The notes under the pieces are model-generated. The model did not search any database, had not been told where the DNA came from, and saw only the letters and a list, made by a program, of their open reading frames with translations. 64,000 bases of DNA. Source: Listeria aquatica FSL S10-1188. Lineage in GTDB: Bacteria > Bacillota > Bacilli > Lactobacillales > Listeriaceae. Below are positions 10,677-19,231 of this stretch, in pieces. Made by a program: the position numbers and the translations under genes. How positions within the stretch are numbered: the first letter of the stretch is position 1; the number at the start of each line of letters is the position of its first letter. The DNA lies in the NCBI RefSeq assembly GCF_000525795.1, contig NZ_AOCG01000009.1, positions 41,790 through 105,789 of the forward strand, written 5' to 3'.

Positions 10677-11222
10677 TTAGCAAGTATATTTCTGCAAAAG
10701 CCTCGTTAACAGAGGTAAAAAAATCGGCGCCAAAACGAAGTAAAAGACTATATTCCCGGTAGCATGAAGCGTATCAAAGGATAACCCTGCTAGGTAATAC
10801 ACCCAAAAATAAGCAAACCCATAAATTGGAGCAATCAAAAGCGCTTGAATAAGCCCATAAACAAAACCCATCAGTCCGCAAAAAAGTGCCATCATCCAAA
10901 GCGGTATTTTTTGTCTGTAAGGTCGAAGGAACAGGCCCGTTAAAAGCGCAATAAATGCGTATCCTAAAACTTGTCCAAAGGTCCAAATCCCTAGCCCCAA
11001 CACAATATTTGAAACAACCATCGTAAGTGTCGCGAATAAAACGCCAAAACGAACACCGCACAGTAGCGTCAACATAACAACAAGGGCTGTGACCGGTTGA
11101 ATATTGGGCAGCGGAGCAAATAAAATTCTTCCCGCTGCCGCAAGCGCTGAAAGTACAGCCAAAAGCGCTAATAGTTTAGTATTTTTCAGTGAAAATCGAA
11201 TCACTTCATTAGTTGGCTTCAT
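10677..11222 (-). CDS. ECF transporter S component (cobalamin/riboflavin-type)
   Basis: A 181-residue hydrophobic protein with about six membrane helices and the Pro/Gln-rich motif after helix 1 (APLPNIQPVTALVVML) typical of ECF S components of the CbrT/DUF6580-like group. Such proteins bind a vitamin or cofactor and share the EcfAAT energising module encoded elsewhere. The start ATG at 11222 lies inside the 3' end of the upstream DUF4430 gene (overlap 14 bases), so the two are translationally coupled. The neighbour carries a transcobalamin-like fold, so a corrinoid is the best guess for substrate; this is inference. Confidence 0.8.
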   Translation of the reverse strand: MKPTNEVIRFSLKNTKLLALLAVLSALAAAGRILFAPLPNIQPVTALVVMLTLLCGVRFGVLFATLTMVVSNIVLGLGIWTFGQVLGYAFIALLTGLFLRPYRQKIPLWMMALFCGLMGFVYGLIQALLIAPIYGFAYFWVYYLAGLSFDTLHATGNIVFYFVLAPIFLPLLTRLLQKYTC

Positions 11223-11587
11223 GAAGATCAAAACTCACTTTATCCCCATTTTTAGGCTTCGTTTCTTTAGCGCCTTTTGTTGCAAATTTACCATTTATTT
11301 CAATAAACCAGTAACGACCAGCTTTTTCATCTTGAGAAACGCCATTAATGGATGTAATCATCCCTTTATCATCGGCAATTTTAAAGTTGTCTTGAAGCAT
11401 TTGATAAAGCGTCATTCCTTTTTTCGCTTGGACTTTTTTTTGTTTCCAGTTTCTCTTTTCCTTCATTTTGTGTAACTTGAATCGTAACCGCAATACTCGG
11501 CGTTTTCTTGGTGGACTCCGCAAAAGAACACGCTGAAAGTATTAAAACGATCATGACGAGCGCCGTAAAAAGCCCCTTCTTTTTCAT
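11209..11587 (-). CDS. DUF4430 lipoprotein, interrupted by a frameshift
   Basis: A small surface lipoprotein. The signal peptide ends in a lipobox LSAC with the lipid-bearing Cys at residue 20. The C-terminal half matches the DUF4430 fold, related to the C-terminal domain of transcobalamin/intrinsic factor (YQMLQDNF, ITSINGV, YWFIEINGK). The reading frame breaks in the T8 run at 11434-11441; removing one base joins the halves into about 125 residues. The ATG at 11587 follows AAGGGGAA. It overlaps the S-component gene and probably captures the ligand outside the membrane for that transporter. Confidence 0.8.
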
Positions 11588-11610
11588 GTTCATTCCCCTT
11601 TTTAGCCAAA

Positions 11611-11647
11611 ATAAAAAAACACAGCAATATCCATAATTGCCATGTTT
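11611..11647 (-). terminator. Rho-independent terminator after the HxlR-type regulator gene
   Basis: On the minus strand AAACATGGCAAT pairs with ATTGCTGTGTTT and is followed by T residues. It begins 12 bases after the regulator's stop codon. Confidence 0.8.
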
Positions 11648-11659
11648 CTTATTATCTCA

Positions 11660-11992
11660 TCACTCTGCAGTCTGTTCAAGTGGAATCCACCTATCAGCCC
11701 AACACTGGACCTGCTCCATGACTTTTTTCAAATCTTTGCCTTTTTCCGTTAATGTATATTCAATGCGAACAGGCGTCTCTGGATAGACTTGCCTTACAAC
11801 AATTTCCATTTCTTCCAGTTCTTTTAAACGTTCAGCTAATACGCGATCACTCATTTGCGGAATTTCTCCTGCCACTTGTTTAAAACGTTTTGGACCTGTG
11901 AGAAGAACATTAATAATCAAACCCGTCCAACGTTTTCCAAGAAGCTGAAATGCGGATTCAAACTTCGGACAAACTTTATGTGCTTCCGTCAT
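11660..11992 (-). CDS. HxlR-family redox-type regulator (YodB-like)
   Basis: A 110-residue winged-helix protein of the HxlR family. The N-terminal cysteine in the stretch CPKFESAFQLLGKRW is at the position used by B. subtilis YodB/CatR to sense quinones and diamide by thiol modification. The HTH and wing follow (ADRVLAERLKELE-like region, then RIEYTLTEKGKDL). The start ATG at 11992 has AGAGGTGAG six bases upstream. It is divergent from the DUF6054 gene. YodB-type function is inferred from similarity and the conserved Cys. Confidence 0.85.
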   Translation of the reverse strand: MTEAHKVCPKFESAFQLLGKRWTGLIINVLLTGPKRFKQVAGEIPQMSDRVLAERLKELEEMEIVVRQVYPETPVRIEYTLTEKGKDLKKVMEQVQCWADRWIPLEQTAE

Positions 11993-12011
11993 AATTCTCA
12001 CCTCTTTTTGT

Positions 12012-12020
12012 ATTATAGCA
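12012..12020 (-). promoter_or_regulatory. Extended -10 promoter of the HxlR-type gene
   Basis: TGC-TATAAT on the minus strand, with the TATAAT at 12017-12012, is an extended -10 element about 20 bases upstream of the start codon. Confidence 0.5.
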
Positions 12021-12138
12021 CAAAACCAAACAGAAAGTAACTAATTAAATTCATGTTGCTTATTTTTTAAAAGTGGGATTGCGAAATTAAATAGACGGGC
12101 TTACAATAGAAGAAAGAAAACGAAGAGGAGTGAGACAA

Positions 12139-12498
12139 ATGCCGAGTCGTCGCTATATCGTTAAAAGTTCCGTTGAAGAAACGATGGATATGATTAAGCT
12201 TTCGCAAGCGACCAGCACACCAGTATTTGAAGAAATACGTGACTTTGGCGAAGGAAGGAAACTCGCAACACTCGCTTACGAAAAATATTACTTCCGTGCT
12301 TCCAATCGAGCTGCTCTTTTCATTACTATCAATAACTTCCACGGAGAATCAGAAGTTACAGCCATCTCAACAGGAAGCTCCGATAATTTAATTTTCAATA
12401 TTGATTGGGGTGCCGCAAATAGCTACATTCGTTCCGTTCAAAAAGTGCTTCATCCTGTTTTAATCCACGAAATCAAATTAAAAAACGCCAAGGAATAG
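12139..12498 (+). CDS. DUF6054 family protein
   Basis: A 119-residue soluble protein of unknown function that resembles the DUF6054 family, found in Listeria and other Firmicutes. No catalytic motif is evident. The ATG at 12139 is chosen because GAGGAG precedes it at proper spacing; a GTG nine bases earlier is in frame but overlaps the ribosome site. It is one of the few plus-strand genes here, divergent from the HxlR-type regulator and ending in its own strong terminator. Confidence 0.75.
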   Translation: MPSRRYIVKSSVEETMDMIKLSQATSTPVFEEIRDFGEGRKLATLAYEKYYFRASNRAALFITINNFHGESEVTAISTGSSDNLIFNIDWGAANSYIRSVQKVLHPVLIHEIKLKNAKE

Positions 12499-12499
12499 T

Positions 12500-12534
12500 C
12501 CTTGAAGGAGACAAATCTCCTTCAAGGTTTTTTA
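12500..12534 (+). terminator. Rho-independent terminator after the DUF6054 gene
   Basis: A perfect 12-base stem (CCTTGAAGGAGA with TCTCCTTCAAGG), a 4-base loop and then TTTTTT. It begins 2 bases after the stop codon and lies at the convergent junction with the methyltransferase gene. Confidence 0.95.
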
Positions 12535-13287
12535 TTTTCGCAAAGCATACATCAAAATTCCCGCAGCGACTGAAACATTTAGGGATTCACTTTCACCATA
12601 AATAGGGATATAGACTTTGTGCCTGATTTTTTCTTCAATTGTTTTCGAAATACCATTTCCTTCATTCCCCACAACGAGCCCAAACGATTCCTTTTTAGAA
12701 ACCTGATCGTAAGGCATTGCCGTTTCATCCAAGAAAGCGCCATAGACTGGAACTTCTTCATCTGCAAGTCTAAAAAGCCAGTCTAAAAGATTCCCACTAA
12801 TTACAGGAATATGGAAGTGACTTCCCTGCGCACTACGTATCACCTTAGGATTATATAAATCCGCAGACCCAGCACCGAGAATGACCGCATCAAACCCAGC
12901 CGCGTCTGCCGTTCGAATCAGCGTTCCCATATTCCCCGGATCCTGCACCGCATCAAGAAGTAAAAACTTCTTATCAACAAGAAACAAAAGCTCTGGCTCC
13001 GTCATTTTGACGACTGCAAAAACCCCTTGCTCGCTTTTAGTTTCACTTAAATAGTGGCTCACCTCATGACTCACCAAGTGTTTTCGAATCTCACTAGGTC
13101 GCTCTAAGTCAAATGACAAACCCTCTTCAACGATCAGCTCTTCAACAAGTCCATCTTGCTTTAGCGCCTCTTCCACTAAATGAAAGCCTTCAACAAGGTA
13201 TGTTCCTTGTTCAGCTCGCCCTTTTTTCATCATCAATTTTTTCCATTTTTTGACACGTTCATTTTTAGTGGACTGAATTAGTTCCAT
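12532..13287 (-). CDS. TrmH/SpoU-family RNA 2'-O-methyltransferase
   Basis: A SPOUT-class methyltransferase of 251 residues (B. subtilis YsgA-like). The N-terminal substrate-binding domain (TYLVEGFHLVEEAL) is followed by the knotted SAM domain with motif 1 (QDPGNMGTLIRTADAAGF), motif 2 (VVGNEGNGI) and motif 3 (SLNVSVAAGILMYALR). It should transfer methyl from S-adenosylmethionine to a ribose 2'-OH, most likely in rRNA; the exact target is unknown. The ATG at 13287 has AGGAGAGG five bases upstream. In Listeria it lies near pheST, as here. Confidence 0.9.
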   Translation of the reverse strand: MELIQSTKNERVKKWKKLMMKKGRAEQGTYLVEGFHLVEEALKQDGLVEELIVEEGLSFDLERPSEIRKHLVSHEVSHYLSETKSEQGVFAVVKMTEPELLFLVDKKFLLLDAVQDPGNMGTLIRTADAAGFDAVILGAGSADLYNPKVIRSAQGSHFHIPVISGNLLDWLFRLADEEVPVYGAFLDETAMPYDQVSKKESFGLVVGNEGNGISKTIEEKIRHKVYIPIYGESESLNVSVAAGILMYALRK

Positions 13288-13450
13288 CCAACCTCTCCTT
13301 TGTAACAATTCTGTAATCTAAAATGAAGTTTTACCTTTATACAACAGCTTTGCTTCTTTACATAAATAGTCATAAAGACCTAATTACATTTTCATAGTAG
13401 CTTCATCCGGCAATCTGTTTCTATTGTAGAGAGGAATCCATAAAAAAGCA

Positions 13451-13484
13451 ATCTAAAAAGGCGCCCACTTATCGGGCGCCTTTT
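13451..13484 (-). terminator. Rho-independent terminator after the M42 aminopeptidase gene
   Basis: AAAAGGCGCCC pairs perfectly with GGGCGCCTTTT and continues into TTTTT on the minus strand. It begins 10 bases past the stop codon. The stem is symmetric and could also work on the plus strand. Confidence 0.9.
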
Positions 13485-13493
13485 CTCTGAGCC

Positions 13494-14573
13494 TCAGCCA
13501 AATGTAATTTTCTTGACTGTTTCAGCATCCAAACGTTTGATGACTTCCGTAAGAAGTTTTACCGTTGCTTCAAAATCATCACGATGGATGATTGATGCAT
13601 TGGAATGGATATAACGTGCTGCAATCGTAACTGGCAGTGACGGAACCCCGTCACCTGTTAAGTGAATCGACCCAGCATCTGTACCACCACCAGGAATCGC
13701 ATCAAACTGATACGGGATCCCGAGTTCATCCGCTACATCTGTAACAAAGTTACGCAAGCCAGGATGACTGACAAGTGAAGCGTCGTATAAAATAATTTGC
13801 GGGCCTTTACCCATTTTACTTTGCGCTTCCTCTGGTTTAATTCCCGGCGTATCACCAGCAATGCCGACATCGACTGCAAAACCAATATCCGGTTGAATAA
13901 AATGCGTCGCCGTTTTCGATCCACGTAATCCCACTTCTTCTTGGACAGCACCAACGCCGTAAACATTATTAGGATGTTTTTCATTTTGTAAATTTTTAAG
14001 CACTTGAATAGCAACAGCCAAACCGATTCGATTATCCCAAGCTTTCGCAAGTAAGAACTTCTCGTTTTTCATTGTTGTAAATTCAAAAGCAGGGACAATC
14101 ATGTCTCCTGGCCGAATACCAAAACTTTCGGTTTCTTCTCGGTCATTCGAACCCACATCAATGAACATCGATTTAATGTCAAAAGATTTTTGCCGCTCAG
14201 CAGCCGTCATTAGATGAGGGGGTTTAGATCCAATCAAGCCAGGAATTTCTTCCCCTTCACGAGTAATAACGGTAACTTTTTGTGACAACATAACATGAGG
14301 CACCCAGCCACCGACCGTTTGGAATTTAATAAAACCGCCTGCGTCAATTTGTGTAACCATAAAACCGACTTCATCCAAGTGTCCTGCGATCATCACTTTA
14401 GGTCCATCTGCCTGACCTTTTTTAAGTGCAATGCTACTCCCAAGTCCATCATGGTGAAGCTCATCGGCAGCGTCTTTTATGTAAGATTCAAAAACTTGTC
14501 TTGGTTCACGTTCATTTCCAGCAATCCCTTTTGCATCCGTCAACGCTTTTAACATTTCTAATTCCTGATCCAT
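13494..14573 (-). CDS. M42-family metallo-aminopeptidase (YsdC-like)
   Basis: A 359-residue cytosolic aminopeptidase of the M42 (glutamyl aminopeptidase / PepA-like) family that trims peptides and usually forms a large dodecamer. Metal and catalytic residues are visible: [20 protein letters not shown], the Glu-Glu pair in [19 protein letters not shown] and the histidine in [10 protein letters not shown]. These proteins are often mislabelled as endoglucanases. The ATG follows AAAGGATG. It forms a single-gene unit with its own terminator. Confidence 0.92.
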   Translation of the reverse strand: MDQELEMLKALTDAKGIAGNEREPRQVFESYIKDAADELHHDGLGSSIALKKGQADGPKVMIAGHLDEVGFMVTQIDAGGFIKFQTVGGWVPHVMLSQKVTVITREGEEIPGLIGSKPPHLMTAAERQKSFDIKSMFIDVGSNDREETESFGIRPGDMIVPAFEFTTMKNEKFLLAKAWDNRIGLAVAIQVLKNLQNEKHPNNVYGVGAVQEEVGLRGSKTATHFIQPDIGFAVDVGIAGDTPGIKPEEAQSKMGKGPQIILYDASLVSHPGLRNFVTDVADELGIPYQFDAIPGGGTDAGSIHLTGDGVPSLPVTIAARYIHSNASIIHRDDFEATVKLLTEVIKRLDAETVKKITFG

Positions 14574-14640
14574 TTCAGCACATCCTTTCCTTCATGTTTC
14601 TTATTATAGCAGAAAAAAAACAGAAAACTTGCTTAGACGC

Positions 14641-14690
14641 ATTAAAACCGAAAATTCAAGCTTAAATAAGCGCTAGAATTTTCGGTTTAT
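14641..14690 (-). terminator. Rho-independent terminator after the first GH73 gene
   Basis: AAACCGAAAATTC pairs with GAATTTTCGGTTT in a 13-base stem followed on the minus strand by TTTT. It lies just beyond the stop codon. Confidence 0.75.
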
Positions 14691-14696
14691 TATTAA

Positions 14697-15743
14697 TTAC
14701 ATACTCAAATGCAATTTTGTATTAGTCATTAAAGTGACCGCACTAACTACAGAAAACTTCTTAAAAAAAGGAAGTTTGTCACTTGATTCATCACTATTTA
14801 AGGCAACTTGATTAAAGCCATTTTGACCCGTTAATCGCTTATGCCAAGTACTTCCGGCACCCGCGAGTCCAACGCTTTGATTTTTAAATGGCGTTTTTCC
14901 TGATGTCGTATAAATCAACTCAACCACATCACTATTTACCCAACCCACTTGAGAGCCAAGTTCAATTTGGTACCAAATTTTATTACTATCCATTTTGGCT
15001 TCACGTAAAATTTCAATTTTGGGATCGAAATCATTCGAGAAGCTAGCGAGAAGTTTTGCTTCACGTATATTTGGTGAACTCCAAATATTTAATACACGGT
15101 GTTCTTTCATTTGACCGACTGCATAAGTCTGAGTAACCGAAGACATTTGATCGAGAGCCAGTTCTGAACGGTCATAAGTTGCTAAACCAAACTTTTCAAT
15201 AACTTCAATCAACTTCGCTGCGTATGTTGGGTCCGATGAATAACCCGTTTCAGCCAAAGCTTGCGCTGCTAAACGGAAATTCGTTTCCCCAAGCAAACGC
15301 GCATATAATTTTTTATTCCAGCTTGGGCCCTCAGCAAATAAAAGTGCATGATCATTCAGTGAATCGTACCAAGACGGATACGATTTAAAAGCAGCTTTTG
15401 TTCCAACATAGACCACGCCATTATGCTCTTTAGTTGGCAAATAAATGGATCTCCCGCGGAAGGTTCCTTTAATGCCAAATAGGTTTTTTCCTTTTTGGGC
15501 AAGCTGACTTTTCCCCCAATTCGATTCTAAAATCGCTTGAGAAATTGTAATGCTGGCTAAAATTCCATGTTCTTTTTGAACTCTTTTTGCATGTGGCGCA
15601 ATTTCATTAATGAAAGCTTGTTGCGCGGAAGTTATCCGAGCAGATGAGTCATCCGCCTTTGCTTGCATAGGAAGAGCGATCATCGAAAACGATAGGCTGA
15701 CGAGCCCTATTCTAAGCAAGTGCTTCTTAGCAATTGAAAACAT
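14697..15743 (-). CDS. Secreted N-acetylglucosaminidase (GH73) with SH3-like tail
   Basis: A secreted peptidoglycan hydrolase of 348 residues. A signal peptide (hydrophobic stretch LRIGLVSLSFSMIALP, then QAKA-D) leads into a GH73 domain. The catalytic glutamate is in QAILESNWGKS, followed by NLFGIKG, and the C-terminal part of the domain carries the ALAETGYSSDPTYAAKLI motif. The last 130 residues are SH3/GW-like wall-binding sequence (GSQVGWVNSDVVEL). I choose ATG 15743, preceded by AAAGGATG, over the upstream ATG at 15758. It should cut between GlcNAc and MurNAc in peptidoglycan, during growth or cell separation. Confidence 0.88.
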   Translation of the reverse strand: MFSIAKKHLLRIGLVSLSFSMIALPMQAKADDSSARITSAQQAFINEIAPHAKRVQKEHGILASITISQAILESNWGKSQLAQKGKNLFGIKGTFRGRSIYLPTKEHNGVVYVGTKAAFKSYPSWYDSLNDHALLFAEGPSWNKKLYARLLGETNFRLAAQALAETGYSSDPTYAAKLIEVIEKFGLATYDRSELALDQMSSVTQTYAVGQMKEHRVLNIWSSPNIREAKLLASFSNDFDPKIEILREAKMDSNKIWYQIELGSQVGWVNSDVVELIYTTSGKTPFKNQSVGLAGAGSTWHKRLTGQNGFNQVALNSDESSDKLPFFKKFSVVSAVTLMTNTKLHLSM

Positions 15744-15930
15744 AATGAGTTTGCACATCCTTTTTTGAATAAATTTTTATACCTCAAAGATATAAAAACA
15801 TGTGTTCTTTCTTAGCAACCATTTCATTCTAACAAAACTTTTATGTAATATATATTTCTTTTAGGTTACAAAAATGACAAAACAATAAAAACCATTCACT
15901 TGCTTAGGTTGCGCAAAACGAAAAAAAAAC

Positions 15931-16009
15931 AAAAAAAAAGGATTGAAACGCACTTTGTTAGGTCTAATGAACTACCAATAAGACAACTAAAAAGTGTTAA
16001 TTTCAATCC
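15931..16009 (-). terminator. Long-hairpin terminator after the second GH73 gene
   Basis: On the minus strand GGATTGAAA and a second helical segment ACTTT pair with AAAGTG..TTTCAATCC. An open loop of about 40 bases lies between, and nine T residues follow. It begins 9 bases after the stop codon. The large loop is unusual for a simple terminator. Confidence 0.7.
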
Positions 16010-16017
16010 ATTTTCGG

Positions 16018-16873
16018 TTATTTTCGTTGAATTAAATCCGCTTTAACCCAACCTGCTGTCTTCCCATCAACAGCAAATTGAACCCATTTTCCGTTGGTTG
16101 TTTCCGCAACACGGAGAACATTCAAAGTATCCCTCGCGTAAAAAGTTAAGTTTTCATTTTTAGTTGCTCCAGGGAGTCCATAAGGCATACCATAAACCGT
16201 TCCTTCTGCGTCTTTTTTTAACCTTTGCTTTGTACCCCGCAAGCTGATTTCGAATGACTTTCGCCCCTACTTCATCGTAGCTCGTTAAGTCATAGTCATC
16301 AATCAGCGTTGTAAGTTTCGAAGCATAAGTTGGATCAGTCGCATATCCCGCATCCATGATTGCTTTTGCAGCCGTTTTATAATCTCTGGCATCAATTACA
16401 GCCCGGTATTTATCTTTCGCCCAAGAAGTCCCATTTAAAAAGAGATTCGCATGATCATCAAGTGATTCATCAAAACTTGTATATTTTCGAAAATTCGCTT
16501 TGATCTCGATCCATTTTCCATCTTGAAATTCCTTTGTCGTCATATTAATTAACGGAACGCCTGCTGACCCTTTCACTCCAAATAAATTATTCGCTTTAAT
16601 CGCCAGCTCGCTTTTTCCCCAGTTTGACTCAAGAATCGCCTGAGCAAGCGTAACGCTCGTCAAAATATTATGTTCCTTTTGAATTTGCTGCGCGCGTGGG
16701 ACGAGTTTGCTGATGAAATGCTGTTTTTCGTTGTCGTAAGCAGGAGATGGTGCCGTAAATTCTAAATACGCATTCCGGAGCATCCCAGCCAAAACAAACA
16801 GAAGAACAACCGATGTAAAAATGCCCGTCAAAAAGTAAATTCGCCGCTTCTTCTTTTTCGTCCACTTTCTCAA
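16018..16873 (-). CDS. Membrane-anchored N-acetylglucosaminidase (GH73) with SH3 domain, interrupted by a frameshift
   Basis: A paralogue of the neighbouring glucosaminidase. It has a charged N-terminus and one membrane helix (FTSVVLLFVLAGML) with no obvious cleavage site, so it may stay anchored. The GH73 domain shows the catalytic QAILESNWGKSELA, NLFGVKG and AIMDAGYATDPTYASKL motifs. A bacterial SH3 domain (GKWVQFAVDGKTAGWVKADLI) forms the C-terminus. The frame breaks in the T7 run at 16214-16220; dropping one base gives K-V-K-K-D-A-E-G and a protein of about 284 residues. The start is a TTG at 16873 after a strong AGGAGGAG site. Confidence 0.85.
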
Positions 16874-16988
16874 AAAAGCATCTCCTCCTGTTTCTTTTAG
16901 CTAAACAATACGTGAAAAAAGGGGAGAAATCAAGCCATCTTAAGACTGATTTTAAGATTCTTTTAGAAAACTTAAGACTTTCTTTCCT

Positions 16989-17020
16989 ACAAAAAAACTC
17001 CTCGCAAATGCAAGGAGTTT
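16989..17020 (-). terminator. Rho-independent terminator after the NAD(P)-binding protein gene
   Basis: AAAAACTCCT pairs with AGGAGTTTTT around a 9-base loop and is followed by T residues on the minus strand, 6 bases beyond the stop codon. Confidence 0.85.
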
Positions 17021-17025
17021 TTCCA

Positions 17026-17661
17026 CTATTTCGAAGCAAGCGTGATACGTTCACGCTGATGTTCGCCCTTTTCGATTTCATCAACAAAGCCACGTGCATA
17101 ATCTAGAAAACTGATTTCACTTTCTCCGCTAGCATTTGTAAGCAAGTTGTCAGCGCCCATTTGATAGCTTCCCGTTGCTGCTCCATCAGGGTTAAAGAAA
17201 GCAGAAGGACTAACATACGTCCAGTTCAAATTCGTTGTCGCCTTCAGTTCATCAAAAGCTTTTCCCATATTAGAAGCCGTTGGAAGAAAAGCTTCTGGAA
17301 AGTCTTTTGTGTCCATGAGACGAGTTGTCTTCTCAGGGTCGACATATAAACTACCTGCCCCACCAACAACCATTAATCGAATCTCTTCATGTCCTTTTAA
17401 AAGCTCAATCAAATGCGCAAGTGAACTTTGATGCAGGTCTTCTTTTCCAAGTGGCGCATTAAACGCATCGACAACTACATCTTGCCCCTCTAAGTCTGCA
17501 AACGTTAAATCAAATAAGTCCTTTTCTAACACCTCTACATTTGGATTCGTAATTTTTTCTTTATGACGAACAATCGCCGTCACATCCATTCCCCGTTTAA
17601 CAGCCTCCTCTAAAATCAAATGACCAGCTTTTCCTGCAGCTGCAATAATGGCTACTTTCAT
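17026..17661 (-). CDS. NAD(P)-binding oxidoreductase-like protein (NmrA/YwnB type)
   Basis: A 211-residue Rossmann-fold protein of the NAD(P)H-binding atypical short-chain dehydrogenase class. The glycine-rich loop is KVAIIAAAGKAGHLI, and VVGGAGSLYVDP is conserved in the YwnB group. It may act as a flavin or quinone reductase or as a redox sensor; no substrate is evident. A palindromic box identical in design to the one in front of the neighbouring Rrf2-type regulator lies just upstream, so the two are probably one regulon. B. subtilis has the same pair (ywnB-ywnA). Confidence 0.85.
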   Translation of the reverse strand: MKVAIIAAAGKAGHLILEEAVKRGMDVTAIVRHKEKITNPNVEVLEKDLFDLTFADLEGQDVVVDAFNAPLGKEDLHQSSLAHLIELLKGHEEIRLMVVGGAGSLYVDPEKTTRLMDTKDFPEAFLPTASNMGKAFDELKATTNLNWTYVSPSAFFNPDGAATGSYQMGADNLLTNASGESEISFLDYARGFVDEIEKGEHQRERITLASK

Positions 17662-17677
17662 GATTCTTCCTCCTTAT

Positions 17678-17698
17678 ATGTAACTAAAACAGTTACAA
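17678..17698. promoter_or_regulatory. Predicted Rrf2-regulator operator before the NmrA-like gene
   Basis: ATGTAAC-N7-GTTACAA, an inverted repeat with arms of seven bases (one end mismatch). The same arms and spacing recur at 18162-18182 in the promoter of the Rrf2-type gene. Confidence 0.65.
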
Positions 17699-17725
17699 TC
17701 AAATGTTTTTGATAGCAAGGCAAAT

Positions 17726-18149
17726 CTAATTCGCCTTGCTTTCCATACTTGCACGAATATCTTGTAAACTCACCTTTTTTAATTCAGCTTCCATCTTTCG
17801 CTGCGCATTTAAAAAGGCATCATCAAGCGCATCTTGAATGTGAGCACCAACGAAACAATTTGGATTGGGATTTTGATGCATATCAAATAACTGCTTTTCC
17901 CCTTCCACAGCTCGGTACACTTCATAGAGCGAAATCTCTTCCGGATCACGCGTCAAATAAGTCACGCTAGCACCAGGACTTGAATGAAGCAACCCAGCTT
18001 TCTTTAAAAAGGCTCATGATGCGCCGGATTACAACCGGGTTCGTTCCAACGCTCCCCGCGATCTCCTCAGAGGTTATTTGTTCGCCGCGATTTCGATCAA
18101 CTAACGTCAAAATATGCACCGCGACACTAAAACGTGTTGAAATGGCCAT
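17726..18149 (-). CDS. Rrf2-family transcriptional regulator, interrupted by a frameshift
   Basis: A regulator of about 140 residues with an N-terminal winged HTH (SEEIAGSVGTNPVVIRRIMSLL). The frame breaks in the A5 run at 18006-18010; removing one base restores S-L-L-K-K-A-G-L-L-H-S-S, the usual family continuation. Only one cysteine is visible in the C-terminal half, so it should not carry the three-Cys iron-sulphur cluster of IscR/NsrR. It resembles the YwnA/YwnB-linked Rrf2 group. It probably represses itself and the NAD(P)-binding gene through the twin palindromes. Confidence 0.85.
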
Positions 18150-18161
18150 TCCCTCACCTCT

Positions 18162-18198
18162 TTGTAACCATTATAGTTACAACCTGTTTCTTTGTCAA
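18162..18198 (-). promoter_or_regulatory. Consensus SigA promoter of the Rrf2-type gene with overlapping operator
   Basis: A perfect promoter on the minus strand: -35 TTGACA (18198-18193), a 17-base spacer, -10 TATAAT (18175-18170). A perfect palindrome TTGTAAC-N7-GTTACAA (18162-18182) is centred on the -10, ideal for repression. The promoter is seen directly; the identity of the binding protein is inferred. Confidence 0.8.
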
Positions 18199-18199
18199 A

Positions 18200-19220
18200 T
18201 TACTTGTTTTTAGAAGGAAAAGAAATTTTTCCATAAGCCTTTTGCAAGAAGTAGAGTCGCCCTTGCCATTTAAAAGCACTTTGCCGGTCCGAAAGTAGCG
18301 CCTCAAACATTTTGCGTTTCCTTTTCGGTAGCTTTACTAAATCAGTTTTCAAATCAGTCTGCTCAATATAGCTTGAAACGAGTCCGCGAATTTCCTCATA
18401 ATCTTCTTTAGGCGCGAGAAAAAGCCATTCGATCATTGAAAATAAGTCAATCGCTAGGAATTTATCTTTTTTTTGCTTGGATGAGTTTTGTATCCGTCAC
18501 CCCTTTAAAGGCTTGATCACAAACCCTTAAAGCATCCAGTCGATCCTTTACCATGCGAACATTGTTCCGTTGTTGCGTAATAGATCCCGAAGATTCCCTT
18601 GAACGCCAGTAGTAGCCTATCGAGGCGAGTAAATTGACGCGCTCAGCTTTTAAATAGGCAGGAATAACAACAGGAATATCTTCAAAGGTTTTTCCCACTG
18701 GGAAAGCAAACTGATTCTCATCCCAAAAGCTGCGTTTAAACAATTTATTCCAGCTCGTCGTATCATAAAGCAACTCGTTTGTTTCATGCAAATTCGTTCC
18801 AATTTTTGTTTCTTGCATAAAACGTTCATGAAGAACAGAAGGATAAACATCTTCGCCGCGAAGTCGGCTCACCCCGATCGTTACGATTTCTGCATCTGCT
18901 TGCTCAAGGCTTTTCACCATTCGTTCATACATCGTTCTGTCAATAACATCGTCACTATCAACAAAAGCAAGATAAGTTCCTGTTGAAAGCTTCACGCCAT
19001 CATTTCTCGCAGCTGACAACCCACCGTTTTCCTTCCGAATTACTTGAAGAGAAGGATACTTTTGCTGCAACTGTTTTAACTTTTCACCCGTATCGTCCGT
19101 TGATCCGTCCTCCACAACAATCACTTCAAGATCTGGATAAGATTGATTCATCACAGAATCGATACAAGCATCAATATATTCGCTCACATTATAAGCGGGG
19201 ATAATCACACTTACTTTCAT
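18200..19220 (-). CDS. Family 2 glycosyltransferase, interrupted by a frameshift
   Basis: A GT-A fold glycosyltransferase using a nucleotide sugar. The N-terminal catalytic part begins SVIIPAYNVSEYIDACIDSV and has VVEDGSTDDTG and the metal-binding AFVDSDDVIDRTMYERMV. The frame breaks at the T8 run 18467-18474; removing one base joins Q-A-K-K-D-K-F-L-A-I-D to the C-terminal helical tail (about 339 residues in total). It is followed upstream by a second GT2 gene 11 bases away, so the pair is one operon. The acceptor is unknown; a wall polymer or surface glycan is likely. Confidence 0.85.
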
Positions 19221-19231
19221 GTTTTTCTCCT

